Positions 1 through 10,351 of a stretch of 64,000 nucleotides of DNA are shown one piece after another (position 1 is the stretch's first letter; every line of letters begins with the position of its first letter). Source of the stretch: Unio delphinus (taxonomy: Eukaryota > Mollusca > Bivalvia > Unionida > Unionidae); contig JAQISU010000122.1 in NCBI GenBank assembly GCA_029339505.1, positions 11,027,001 to 11,091,000 on the forward strand. The letters are read 5' to 3'. A model generated the notes under the pieces. That model was not told the DNA's origin. It worked only from the letters and a program-made list of their open reading frames with translations, and did not search any database. A program made the position numbers and the translations under genes.

Positions 1-864
1 GTTTACTCACGGGGAAAATGGTATGTCCAGCCTATGGTTTTGATCCATAGCAATATGGAAGCAGCGAAATTAGACAATGAAAATAAACGAATAAATAAAT
101 ACAATCTATTTGTCTGCAGTCATATTATATTTTGTTTGATTTTCTCTTTTCAAGACATATATGATTCATAATTATGGGATATGCCGCCAAATACTTACTA
201 TTATGTCTGTATGTAACATAACTAGTCAAGAATTGGAAGTATCATATGTTGTAGGTTCCTGAGCTGTAAATAACAAATAAGAGAGCATATTCAGTATTCA
301 CTTATATTTTCATTTGCAAGGGCCCTATTATCACACGTCGGCAGCTACAGCTCCAAAAAATGATACCCAGGGTAATGTATATTTGAATGAAACATAAAAA
401 TTTCTGCTTAACTGAACTGTTATGGGGAAATCGTTTTAGCGATCTTGTTGCAAGAAATAGTTAGCCTTCATATTTATTCAAGTTCATTAATGTTCTTTAT
501 TTCAAATATTTTGATTCGGCTTTAGGTCTTTAATTTGCTAACTCGATTGTAGCACTTACAAGAAAAAATAGCGATAGGCACCAATAACAACAGGTTTACA
601 CACAAGCAGCAAAATGAGAATTTGCTCCTACATCCAATGGTACAATCATATCTTCATTAGTCGCTCAACGATTGTTTTTATATTGGTTATGTACAGTCGT
701 ATAAAGTAATATAATGTGCGAACCTTGATTTTTGTCACACAGAAGTCCATAACAAAACTATCATGGTCATATTTTTCAGATGTTGATCGTTTTGCATGTT
801 CTACTTGTTTAAATTAGTACTATGTACAATACAACGTAATGAATCTTATATAAACATACGAAAC
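1..864. other. intergenic or intronic host DNA
   Basis: AT-rich sequence with no open frame, splice-like exon or repeat that I can recognise on either strand. Confidence 0.5.
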
Positions 865-1344
865 TGTGCTAGTTTCACTGATGGACTCATGTCCATCATA
901 CTTATCCGACCTCACACATGTGCACACGCCATTAAGCAGTTAGATACTTAGATTCCTCTCCTGACAATCGTATATTCACTATTCAGACTATGAAATCGAA
1001 GTCATTTTGACAACGTTAGTTTGCATACCAAACCCCAGCAACGTGGAACGAATTGCCCACTATACTGAGACCCAAGGACAGAGTGACCCCATTCAAAAGT
1101 GATCTTAATTCACCTATTTCGACTACAAGAACAAACTTAAATACCTAACAATGTTTACTATCTTAAATATTTTCATGATGTTTTATGTTTTCTAATTTTA
1201 GGGTGATATTTTGTAATCATATCATTATATACGTGTTATATTATATGTGTTTTCTAATGTTGTAAAGCGTTCAGAACATATATAGATTAGGGCTATAGAA
1301 AGTCCTAATAATTAGTATTATTATTATTATTAGTAGTAGTATTC

Positions 1345-1391
<47 letters not shown>
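865..1391 (+). mobile_element. solo 3' end of a CR1/L2-like LINE
   Basis: This 5'-truncated fragment matches, with many substitutions, the sequence around 4009-4097 joined to 25773-26115, which is the LINE that hosts the Polinton. Shared landmarks are CTGACAATCGTATATTC (961-977), GAACGAATTGCCCA, and a 3' end of the form TGTAAAGCG...AGATTAGGGCTATA. It ends in a TTA-rich microsatellite tail, as expected for such LINEs. Because it lacks the Polinton, it acts as a paralogous empty site for that insertion. Confidence 0.7.
1312..1391. repeat. (TTA)n microsatellite, LINE tail
   Basis: About 80 bp of near-perfect TTA repeats with TAG variants directly follow the LINE 3' end. Confidence 0.9.
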
Positions 1392-1392
<1 letters not shown>

Positions 1393-2479
1393 CTTTTCCA
1401 GATATATCTCCCTCGTAAAAGTATAGATACATTCATATCAGATAACTAATATTACATTCATGTGTTGTCTGCATGAAATTAAAGATCAGTTCGTGATAGA
1501 AATCTTTTAGTTTATTATGCTTGACTGCCATTGTGGTTTCTTTATCTAATATTTCAATAATTTTTAAGTTCCGACAACGTTTTATTATATTGAATATCAT
1601 CGCTTTTTTCAGAGATGTGATCAATTAGATTCTTAAAATTTTAATCAAATACCATTATTAAATTTACTAAACGTTTCAACAGAACTATATTTTGACATCC
1701 ATACAGCTATTTTCTTTATATAATCCTAAGTATGAAAATGTATTTTGTATTATACTTGGACAGTTCACAGCTCAACCTGGAACTGAAATGGCTACAGTCT
1801 TTGATAATCAAGCTACGATGAACATTTGGAGATATCATAAAGATATTTGGCAATTTATGATATAAAAGGATACGTCTAAAGACAGGCTACGTATGATCTA
1901 AATATATGTGACTCCTTTGTTATACTAATTAAGGTACTATCAGGATATATACAGTTATAAAGATTACAACCTGGATGCACCTGCTGTTTTTGGAATTCTG
2001 TATTACAATGGGTTTAGGCTCCATGCATAGAATGACGTTAAAGATCATTTTTTTAACTTTAGTTGCTCTCGATTCATATGAGCGGCGAAGTATGTTTCGC
2101 GAAAAGCTAACCAAAATTAGACTTAAGTATTCACTTTGTATAAGAACAAATACATTCTGAAACAATACCTGACACTGAATTAGACTAAGATGGTCTCCAG
2201 TATAAAACGGCTTGTGAATCTTTTTGTCCGCTGTTCAATTAGAATCAACATATACAAACATTTATGATACAAATACACCAAAATAATTATGAAGTTGAAA
2301 TACGATTTTTTTTCCCATTATCTGTATCATATCGGTGTGTAAATAGAACAATAAGTTATGCTATTGCGATTCTTTAGAAGATTGGAGTAAAACAAAACGA
2401 TTATAATTGATGCAGTTAAAATCCTTACAAGTGTTTCAACATGTGTTACATCATACTTGTTATCCCACTACAGTTCTAA
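1392..2479. other. intergenic host DNA, nothing recognised
   Basis: AT-rich. Short open frames of 60-80 codons occur on both strands at 1929-2165 but overlap each other and show no domain; I regard them as chance. Confidence 0.5.
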
Positions 2480-4097
2480 GATCTCAGCTGCATAGAGCTC
2501 TTCGAGATAACTAACAAACTAATGTCAAGGAACAAATGTACACCACTTCCAACTACCTTCTCTCCAGTAGTCCTTCCGAGCCTATTTGCAAATGTCTTGC
2601 TTGACAAAGCACCAACAATTAGAGATTCGCCTGACAACAAAAGTTAAATTGACTCGTCCCCATACAGTTATGATACAGAATTTCAGCGACAACAATTAGG
2701 AGCATTTGAACCTGTCTCTAATGGTTTAGTATATACAATCGCGTGATGAAGAGTGCACCAAAGTCTGCTGAACTTGATCCAATTCCGACATCACTGCTGC
2801 TTTAGTGCTTAGACCCAATATTGCCTTCACTAACTGATGTTATTAATATAACTCTCTCATCGGTGGAAATCCCATCATTTTTCAAAACTGCCATCGTAAA
2901 CCCACTGTTGAAGAAACCAACACTTGACCATACGATTTAAAGAATTTTAGCCAATTTTCTAATCCAGCGATTCATTACACAAATCTTAGAAACAGTAGTT
3001 CTAACCCAACTTGTATCTCATTTGAATTCAAACAGTCTTTTTAGCAATGTATAATTGTGTATCGCCCTTGCTTCATTACTAAATATACTCTTCTGAAAGT
3101 ATTTAATGACATTCTGTCTGCTTTGGCTAGTGAAATGATTACAGTCCTCACCCTCCTTGATTTTTTTACAGCATTTGACACAATATACTTTGATATATTA
3201 CATCACCGTCTCTAGCATGTATTTGGTATTCACAATACAGTCTTACTGTGGTTCAAGTCCTACTTAGTCAACAGTACACAAATTGTATCTGCAAATAGAA
3301 TATATTCCAGCCCAGTTGATATATGTTGTGGTGTTCTACAAGGGTCTGTTCTTGGACCTGTTATCTTCATTATATACACTCAGCCGCTCTAAAGTACCAT
3401 GGATCATCACCAATGTACACTGAAGACACCCAAATATACAAGTCTAGCAACCCAACTGAAGTTGATGCTACTTTCCATGGAGTAGAGAAGTGCATTTATG
3501 ATGTGAAATCATGGATGACATGTACCAAGCTGCAGACGAATGAGGATACAACTCAGGCTATTCTGATCACAACACAAAGTCTTTATCATTCACATCCTTT
3601 ACCTCAAACAATAAATATCAACAACACCAACATTAAATTCTCTTAGTCAGTACGAAGCCTAAGTGTTACTCTAGACAGTACTCTCGCATTGCAGCAACAT
3701 GTTATGAACATATGCAAGGCTGCATATCTTCAAGTGAGACGCATCAGCTCCATTGACAAATATCTTTCAGTTGATGCCACTAAAACACTTGTGTATTCAT
3801 TAGTACTTTCAAGAATGGACTATTGTAACTCATTTCTGTCTGGTTCGTCACAATATCTACTCCAGAAACTTAAAAAGTAAAAAACACAGATGTTCGAATT
3901 ATTTGTAGAGTACCGCGATCAGAGCACACCTCACCACTGCTCTGTATCCTTCACTGACTATCAATTCGATACAGAATCAAACACAAAATTTCTCTGAGCT
4001 ATGTTTCAATGACAGACTCCAGTCCAACATACTTATTTGGCCTCATCAACACGTATACACCTACAAGATATTTACGCTCCTCTTCTGACAATCATAT
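2480..4097 (+). pseudogene. decayed CR1/L2-like LINE reverse transcriptase region
   Basis: Reverse-transcriptase landmarks can be read in several frames with frequent stops and indels. They are a FDTI-FDILHHRL stretch near 3172-3215, CGVLQGSVLGPVIF at 3327-3368 (the PQGSVLGP palm motif), YTEDTQIYKS near 3416 (degenerate YADDTQ box, with the first catalytic Asp changed to Glu), and a C-terminal stretch at 3689-3880 containing SRMDYCNS. The order is that of CR1/L2 clade non-LTR elements. The copy is cut at 4097 by the Polinton, and its 3' end resumes at 25773. It is too broken to be active. The exact 5' end is uncertain. Confidence 0.75.
4092..4097. repeat. left target-site duplication of the Polinton
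   Basis: TCATAT lies directly before the terminal AGCAGCAG. The same six bases follow the right terminus at 25772-25777. If the terminal T of the right TIR is counted as element, the duplication is CATAT (5 bp). Confidence 0.8.
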
Positions 4098-4379
4098 AGC
4101 AGCAGAGAGGGTGAATCAGACAACTTTTTTTTTGTTTATTTTTTATTATACCCTTAAAACGGAACGAATAGACTCTTCTCGCGAAATCTCATGTTTTTAA
4201 CCAGAAAAAAAATAAGTCTCCGACCCTTATGATTGTTGTCTGAAAACATGGGATTCGCAGGTGATACTGTATTCGCGTTTTCGTTGATGAATCATAAATG
4301 CCGCAATGATGTTGTGACTCACCCTCTCTGCTGCTAAGGTTTACGGTGATTTTAACCGAATATTTTATCAAGTCCGATA
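4098..4379 (+). repeat. left terminal inverted repeat of the Polinton
   Basis: It matches the reverse complement of 25771-25588 continued by 20181-20086, with only a few substitutions and small indels over ~282 bp. The terminal motif AGCAGCAGAGAGGGTG recurs in inverted orientation at 4320-4335, so the outer 238 bp of the TIR has its own inverted ends. The copy is uninterrupted, unlike the right TIR. Confidence 0.95.
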
Positions 4380-5017
4380 CGATATCGTGTCCTAGGGTCT
4401 GCTAAATTTATTGTCACAAATCCGTGTGGTTTTGACTGAGCGTGACTAAAGAAATTTCTAAATTGATTATGATTCATATCACCGCTGCACCAGGTCTGAT
4501 GAATATTTCGTAGCGTATGAGTATCAACGCCGTTAAATACACACAACACATTGCAGTTATCTCTGATCACTTTTGGTATCTGAGTGTATCGTTGAGTGAC
4601 ATATATCACATCAGTGTTTTTATGCCTGCCTCGGGAAAATATTCTAGCAGGATTTTTTTGATTATCTAACATGATATCATCGTATACCACTAAATTGTTA
4701 ATACTTCCATCAATAGCATCAATGCTCGGGGCTTCCTCTATATCAGTAATAAACTCAATAAAATCTTCATCGATTTGAAATTCTTTTGCTTTTTCGTTAA
4801 AATCCTTTAGCACTTCATAGCATCGCTGATCGTCTACACTCGGGGCTATTAAATACAATTTGTTCCATTTCATCCATCTCGTTATCAAATTAAGTAGCAG
4901 TTGTGTCTTTCCGCTTCCAGATGGTCCGATTATAATCATTCTAATGGAATTCGGCAACATTTCATGATGTTTAATAGGTTCCCGTCGTCGGGTAGCTGAA
5001 TAATCAATTATATTCAT
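4352..5017 (-). CDS. A32/FtsK-HerA-like genome packaging ATPase
   Basis: This 221-aa protein is a P-loop ATPase expected to drive viral DNA into the capsid. What is seen: Walker A GPSGSGKT at residues 31-38, preceded by the hydrophobic strand MIII; Walker B VVYDDIM at 110-116; and a downstream VTQRYTQIP at 140-148 in the usual place of the sensor Gln/Arg. Length and order match Polinton and virophage packaging ATPases. The start is ATG at 5015-5017, only 17 bp from the divergent ATG of the PLA2 gene, so the two genes must share a promoter. The 3' end runs into the left TIR. The frame is intact, one of few unbroken genes in the element. Confidence 0.93.
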   Translation of the reverse strand: MNIIDYSATRRREPIKHHEMLPNSIRMIIIGPSGSGKTQLLLNLITRWMKWNKLYLIAPSVDDQRCYEVLKDFNEKAKEFQIDEDFIEFITDIEEAPSIDAIDGSINNLVVYDDIMLDNQKNPARIFSRGRHKNTDVIYVTQRYTQIPKVIRDNCNVLCVFNGVDTHTLRNIHQTWCSGDMNHNQFRNFFSHAQSKPHGFVTINLADPRTRYRIGLDKIFG

Positions 5018-5034
5018 GCCGTTATATATAAATT
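5018..5034. promoter_or_regulatory. 17-bp divergent start region with TATA-like core
   Basis: The whole gap between the ATPase and PLA2 start codons is 17 bp and contains TTATATATAAATT, TATA-box-like on both strands. Transcripts must either start inside the opposite gene or have almost no leader. Confidence 0.4.
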
Positions 5035-5562
5035 ATGGATCTATATTGTGTGAAGTGTAAAAAACGTACTGGCACAGATGACTTGACGATTACAACTAAA
5101 AATAACCGATCAGCGCTTTCTGGTAAATGCGTACAATGTAGTACAAAGAAATTTAGATTTGTTTCTAAACCCAAGGAACCCAAGGAACCTTTAAAAAAAA
5201 AACGAGGAGGTGATATCGCAGCCAAGCTAACTAAACTCCCTGGAACCCCATGGGCAAAATACCCTGGAGAAAAGCACCTTCCAGGATATAGCTACTGTGG
5301 ACCGGGAACAAGACTTGATATCAGACTCAATGATCAAAATCAGCCCCGACCCGGTGAAGAACCAATAAACGCTATTGATAAGGCCTGTCACCTTCATGAT
5401 GTATCTTATAAAAGCAGTAATCTGCAACACAGGCATCTAGCAGATGTGAAATTAATTAATGCGTTGAATGCCATTTCTGATAAATCTTTCAAAGAAAAAT
5501 TGGCTTCCTTTTTGATAAAATCGGCCATGAAAAGTAAATTGATGTTATGTGCTGGTAATTAA
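5035..5562 (+). CDS. zinc-ribbon (DUF5679-like) phospholipase A2 protein
   Basis: This 175-aa protein probably opens an endosomal membrane during entry, the known role of the parvovirus VP1 PLA2 domain. What is seen: an N-terminal zinc ribbon with C5-x2-C8 and C32-x2-C35, of the DUF5679 type found in adintoviruses; a Lys-rich linker (residues 45-57); the motif LPGTPW at 68-73; a Ca-loop-like YCGPGT at 87-92; and the catalytic box CHLHDVSY at 118-125 with His121/Asp122, plus a candidate second Asp at 137. The stop lies 7 nt before the integrase ATG. LPGTP recurs in the pX-like virion protein at 16178-16722, which suggests both are packaged in the virion. Decayed copies of this gene occur in the array at 42-52 kb. 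Confidence 0.9.
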   Translation: MDLYCVKCKKRTGTDDLTITTKNNRSALSGKCVQCSTKKFRFVSKPKEPKEPLKKKRGGDIAAKLTKLPGTPWAKYPGEKHLPGYSYCGPGTRLDIRLNDQNQPRPGEEPINAIDKACHLHDVSYKSSNLQHRHLADVKLINALNAISDKSFKEKLASFLIKSAMKSKLMLCAGN

Positions 5563-5569
5563 TAACAAC

Positions 5570-6517
5570 ATGGAATCTATTTATTATTCCCCAAGAGGAT
5601 ACTGGAGGGGTAAATCAGCAATCCATAAACTCGCTAGCGCTGCAAAAGTGAAAAAGTCCACTGCGGCTCATTGGTTATCTAAACAGGCACTATGGCAAAT
5701 TTATCTATCACCGCCTAAACAAATTCAATTCTCGCATTTTGATGTGACCGGACCCAATGAAGTTCATCAGGCTGATATATTATTTCTGCCACATGATCGT
5801 GGTTACAAATACGCATTAACCGTAGTTGATATTGCAAGTCGATACAAAGAAGCAGAACCGTTAAAAACAAAATCAGCCACTGAAGTGGCTTCTGCATTTG
5901 AAAGGATTTATCGAAGGGGTCCTCTGCACTGGCCAAATCTATTACAAATTGATCCTGGCAAGGAATTTCAGGGTGCAGTGTTATCAATAATGAAAAATCA
6001 TAATGTCACTATCAGACGAGGACATACTGCGCTACATCGTGATCAGGCAATTGTAGAACGGTTTAATAAAACCCTTGCTGAGCGGTTATTTGGATATCAA
6101 TACGCAAAAGAATTCATCCAAGAAAAAAGTTCCCGTGAATGGGTTAAAAGGTTACCAGCTGTGATTACTGCACTGAATAACGAGATTACTAGAACAATTA
6201 ATTTGAAACCTATCAATGCGATTAAAAAGAAGTCAATACCTGAAATGGAAATTCAAAAAGATTTCAAAGAACCAATTCTTGGTAGTAATGTCATTGTGAG
6301 GTATTTATATGAACCAGGAGAGCTTGAAGGGGGCAGAAAAAGGGCTACTGATCCTATTTGGAGTATTACTGCACATAAGATATCTAGTATAACACGATCT
6401 ACGTGTAGACTTCCAATCTATAAACTGGATTCAACTGCCCCTCAACGGGGTTTTACTAGACAACAATTACAAGTGATACCTGAGGATACTCAATTACCAC
6501 CGCATGGGCTTAACTAG
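5570..6517 (+). CDS. retroviral-type (rve) DDE integrase
   Basis: This 315-aa integrase joins the element ends to host DNA, producing the short target duplication seen here. The catalytic core is clear: D69 (HQADIL), D128 (QIDPGKEF) and E163 (VERFN), with exactly 35 residues between the second Asp and the Glu, the retroviral/Polinton D,D-35-E signature. The N-terminal ~60 residues (SAIHKLASAAKVKKSTAAHW) look like a helix-turn-helix. The C-terminal ~80 residues (IVRYLYEPGE...RGFTRQQLQVIP) fit an SH3/chromo-like DNA- or chromatin-binding tail. I chose ATG 5570 over GTG 5549, which lies inside the upstream gene. The frame is intact. The gene is tail-to-tail with the polymerase gene and overlaps its last codons (6510-6517). 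Confidence 0.95.
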   Translation: MESIYYSPRGYWRGKSAIHKLASAAKVKKSTAAHWLSKQALWQIYLSPPKQIQFSHFDVTGPNEVHQADILFLPHDRGYKYALTVVDIASRYKEAEPLKTKSATEVASAFERIYRRGPLHWPNLLQIDPGKEFQGAVLSIMKNHNVTIRRGHTALHRDQAIVERFNKTLAERLFGYQYAKEFIQEKSSREWVKRLPAVITALNNEITRTINLKPINAIKKKSIPEMEIQKDFKEPILGSNVIVRYLYEPGELEGGRKRATDPIWSITAHKISSITRSTCRLPIYKLDSTAPQRGFTRQQLQVIPEDTQLPPHGLN

Positions 6518-9500
6518 CACCCTTGCGTCTATTGCACTCAAGACAAGTCAACATCACATTATTTCTGACATGACCGAGATTGTTATTTTTTCTGTCAACG
6601 GTGAATTGGCGAGGATCCTTATCCGAATACTGCCAACGCATTATACAATTGCAACTCGCGCAGTGATTATTCTGTTGTTGCTTGAGAGTAATTATTAATT
6701 CAGCATCAATATCAAATTCTCGTTGTTTTTTTTTTTGTCTTGTTGTTTGTAACCGGAGAGTTTTTTATCAATAATATCATCTATTGTGGTGTCATTATCA
6801 TCGCCAATGATTTCATCATCGCCACTGGCTTCGCCAACGACAATTCTTCGAAGTTGATTTATTTTTCGTACTCTAGACACTGCGAGATAGACTAAATTTG
6901 ACCATTCGATGCGATTATCTACCATCCAAACAATTGTATCCGATATAGTCAATCCCTGTGAAGAGTGTATTGTTGCTGCATAACCTAGCGTCCATGGGGA
7001 TTTATTAGCACGCAATGCATCTTCAACAACATTGATATCAACCAGCACAATATCATTTAATACGAGAATCTGCTTTTCACTCTGTCCTGGAATATCAACT
7101 TCGATGTTCTGTTTTCGTGTATCCGATGGCCTATAACATAACGGTACTGGAAGTGTTGCAAATTTTTGTTTATGCAATTCAAATAACTTCATCTGAAGTG
7201 TGTCCCTGACTATTTTTCTACTTGCAATGATTAAATCATTTGGTCTCCACGCTTCCCAAAACTCATTCATGGGAGTTTCCGAAATTATTTCACGGGCTAT
7301 TTCACACTGGATTCTATCCGGTTGTAATCTAATTAGTTTCTTAAATTCTTTTAATTCATTATCAAGTGATCTATGATCGGTATCAATTTCTTCATAATAG
7401 TCTACAAAACCCTTTAGCCATTCATGTGGGGAAGCACCGACAAATGGTGGTGGTTGGCCGTGATCACCGCACATGACGATTTTTGTATTTTTCAATAACA
7501 ACCACTCAAGAAATATTTTTAATACATCTTCTGACACTGTGTCTATTTCATCCCAAATGATAATTTCAGGAATAAATTTCTCTCCCATGCGCTCAGGAGT
7601 CCATTTATCTCCCTTCCATCTAAAGAAACTATGATAAGTGCAGGCATTTACCCCTCTCTGTATCATTTCTCTTGCAAGTCTGTGAGTCGGTGTTAGCGCA
7701 ATCATGTTTGGATTTTTCCCACGAAATAACTCAATTGCCCGGGTTGTTTTTCCTGACCCACCACAGCCGTTTAAATAAACTGTTTTATATCTACAGATTG
7801 GATCAGAAATCGGTGGTGTACTAGAAAATTCTGAACACTGATTGCTTTCTAAGTAATTATTTTCAATAGTAACATCTGCTGATGGAATATAATCATGAAG
7901 CATTTCCTTCTTAATTCTCCATGACCCCCAATTCTCGTTGCCAGTAGCCTTAAAATCAGTCATTTTGCTATTTATGTGAAATGAATCAGTAGCAACTCTA
8001 ACTGCGGTGGTAGGAAATCTATTGATCATTGAAAATAAATTAATAGAAGCATAACCAAGCATAGAAGCTCTCAAATGTGTGTACTGCGGATTGTATCCAT
8101 CAATGTAAGTAACAATTGTACCCAATTTGGTTCCATCGGACATAAATGCGTCCTTACGATTGACATATAGGCCCCTATTCGTTAAATCCGTGATTACAAA
8201 ATCGTATTCAGCATTGTCTATAATCAATCGTGAAGAATATCTCGTATTATCGTATTTACCACCTTGGGTAAATTTACCGATTATTCTTCGTCCAAGATCT
8301 TTTGCTTCATTGTTTCTGATTTCAAATAACTGTTGGGACCAATCCATGATTTGTTGTTCACTGAAATTTGGAAACAGTTTTCGCTCTTCGCTAATTATTT
8401 TTTCTAGATCAGGTTGTGGTAACCAGACTGATTTCTGTGCTCGATAGGATATAATTGCTTCACTGACAATTAATGATTTTAACATCTTACAATCAAGCAT
8501 ATACCGTAATAACACTATTGGCATCCAGTGTTTTTCAGACATGTGTTTACCAATCCAAAGATAACTACACGGATGAAGTCCTTCAGCCATTTCAAATGAT
8601 ACTACACAAGCGAATCCGGTTAAATCAAAATCAGGAAGTGGTCCATTAATAGCAACACGGGTCATTTCGTGTGTAGGGTGTCCAAATCGTTTGAAATATT
8701 TCTCACACTCTCCATACCCAAGAAAACTTCCTGGATAACACGCAATCATATCAACTGAAATAACGGTATCAGCGGTGTATTTTGTGTTCCATAATCCTCC
8801 ATGGCTGTATTCAAGACAGGACAATTTGACATCTGATAAAAACTCACTTCGTGTTGGTTTCCACGCGTTTTTCTTTCTAGCAAAATGTGCTGCAATGGAT
8901 GGTACTGTAAAACAGTTTGCTAATAATTGATCGTTGTCTTCCTCCAGAGAAAACTCACTAGCTAGTTGTTTCATTTGATTATGCAGCTCTTTAGTACGGT
9001 ACAATTCTCCGTTGGGCCTTACAAACTGATCAAATCTACATTCTTCGTCTGAAGTACTATGAAATAGCCACACTGACACAGGATCGTTTTTACTCAAATG
9101 GTAAATAGCATCAAATAATTTCTTCTCTGAAAAAAACTCTTCGGTTTTGGGATAGATATTTTACGGTTCTATCCCGTGGGAATATTGTTACTGCAGATGA
9201 CCACGCGTGTGCGTTATGATCAATAATTTCAATGGGAGCTCCCTGTGATTTATATTTCGATTCGTATAATACTTCACCGGTGATTGTCCTTACCGATATT
9301 GGAAATCTTAATGATTTTTCTAATTTGGCTATATCCTGAATTGTTGCCCCATGCTCTTTTACCGTGAACTCCCACTCGGTTATTTTTTTTCGTCTTAGAT
9401 CAGTTAGTTTATTTCCCCGGGACGCATTTGTGAAGTGTTCCATTATTCGTGTTGCTACACAATTGAACCCTGTCGAATATTTCATGGGTGCTAGTTTTGC

Positions 9501-9971
9501 AATATCGGGTTTGTCATTGAGCGGATATATCCCGTAAACAACTAGTGTGACAGGATAAGATTTTTCGTAGTAGGGTTTATCAAGTCCAGTCAAAATTCCT
9601 GGTTTTGAATCCTGAGTCACAGTGACAGTTTTTTTGTCCTTAAGAATGGGCTCGTATTTGTCCCTAATGATCCATTTTCCATTATCACGGATAAGGAATT
9701 TTATTCGAAAAAAATTTCTTTCTTCCCCAAGATTTGAGATTATCACTGCTGCTTTTTCATCATTCATGGTAGCGTCAACAACACCATCAATTCGAAATTT
9801 TGACCAACAATGAGCTGCCCCATCACGCTTGAATTCATTAAAACAGTCTCTGATTTTACTAATCAAGGTTCTATCAAGAATTTTATTCTTTGGTGTATCA
9901 GAAACTCTATCAAGATTGAATTGAATACTTTTCCAGGGCTTAATTTTCGATAATCTCTCGAACTCCTCCAT
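6510..9971 (-). CDS. family-B DNA polymerase fused to SF1 helicase and HNH-like tail (two frame breaks)
   Basis: This replication protein (~1150 aa if continuous) is read in three pieces: 9971-9111, then 9136 region to 6695, then to a stop at 6510-6512. The breaks fall at an A7 run (9130-9136, + strand) and a T10 run (6726-6735). Numbered from the second piece (codon at 9097): polymerase motif A SVDMIACYP at 114-122, motif B-like GRRIIGKFTQ at 269-278 and motif C-like VATDSFHI at 368-375, then an SF1 helicase with Walker A GCGGSGKTT at 444-452, Walker B IIIWDEID at 512-519, motif III GDHGQPPPF at 544-552, HSSQGLT at 711-717 and YLAVSR at 737-742. The last ~60 codons (6510-6700) read H-C-x2-C, FTVDR, LGHVRNNV and TCLECN, an HNH/zinc-ribbon pattern. 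The first 286 residues show no exonuclease motif. The TTG at 9097 is not a credible start. Decayed N-terminal copies occur in the 42-52 kb array. Confidence 0.85.
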
Positions 9972-9995
9972 ACTATAATTAAAACAAGCATTTAA

Positions 9996-10253
9996 ATGAA
10001 AGATTTAAGTATAATGAATCATTGCAAATGGCTTATGATTGGATCAGTGACACCGTGTAACAAATCATGCAGAAATGAATTCTGTTGGTATCATATGCAA
10101 AGCTTTCGTCGTGGAAGCCTTGGTCCGTTACCCTGTATTCGATGTGGGGTTGGGGTCAGGGGAAAATCGCAATTATGTCTTAGGTGTGGCGGCGAACGAT
10201 ACAGGGAACTAAAACGCTATTATGATAAAAGAATAAAAAAATACTGTCATTGA
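9996..10253 (+). CDS. small Cys-rich zinc-finger-like protein
   Basis: This is an 85-aa basic protein with about nine cysteines: C10, a CNKSC pair, C30 followed by a WYH, CIRC, CLRC and a C-terminal C-H. The pattern CIRCGVGVRGKSQLCLRCG is a treble-clef or zinc-ribbon knuckle. The function is unknown; zinc binding and a regulatory role are inferred. It is divergent from the polymerase gene, with 24 bp between start codons, so they probably share a promoter. The frame is intact. I do not recognise a named family. Confidence 0.65.
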   Translation: MKDLSIMNHCKWLMIGSVTPCNKSCRNEFCWYHMQSFRRGSLGPLPCIRCGVGVRGKSQLCLRCGGERYRELKRYYDKRIKKYCH

Positions 10254-10351
10254 CCCCAACGATGACAAAATCATAAAGACTCCTCAAGATTATATACAGA
10301 GACTTATAATTAAACCAAATAATGAATTAGAAAAATAGTGTTATTCTACAA

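Noticed and set aside
2026..2100. Overlapping ~60-78-codon frames near 2 kb
   Set aside because: Open on both strands in AT-rich DNA, with no domain, splice signal or repeat match.
5549..5551. GTG as integrase start
   Set aside because: It lies in the end of the PLA2 gene; ATG 5570 follows that stop by 7 nt.
6504..6698. 64-codon plus-strand frame after the integrase
   Set aside because: It is antisense to the HNH-like tail of the polymerase gene, which has clear Cys/His spacing.
9095..9097. TTG as a start for a separate 800-aa helicase-polymerase protein
   Set aside because: Polymerase-like sequence continues upstream of it in the same frame and in the neighbouring frame, across an A7 run.
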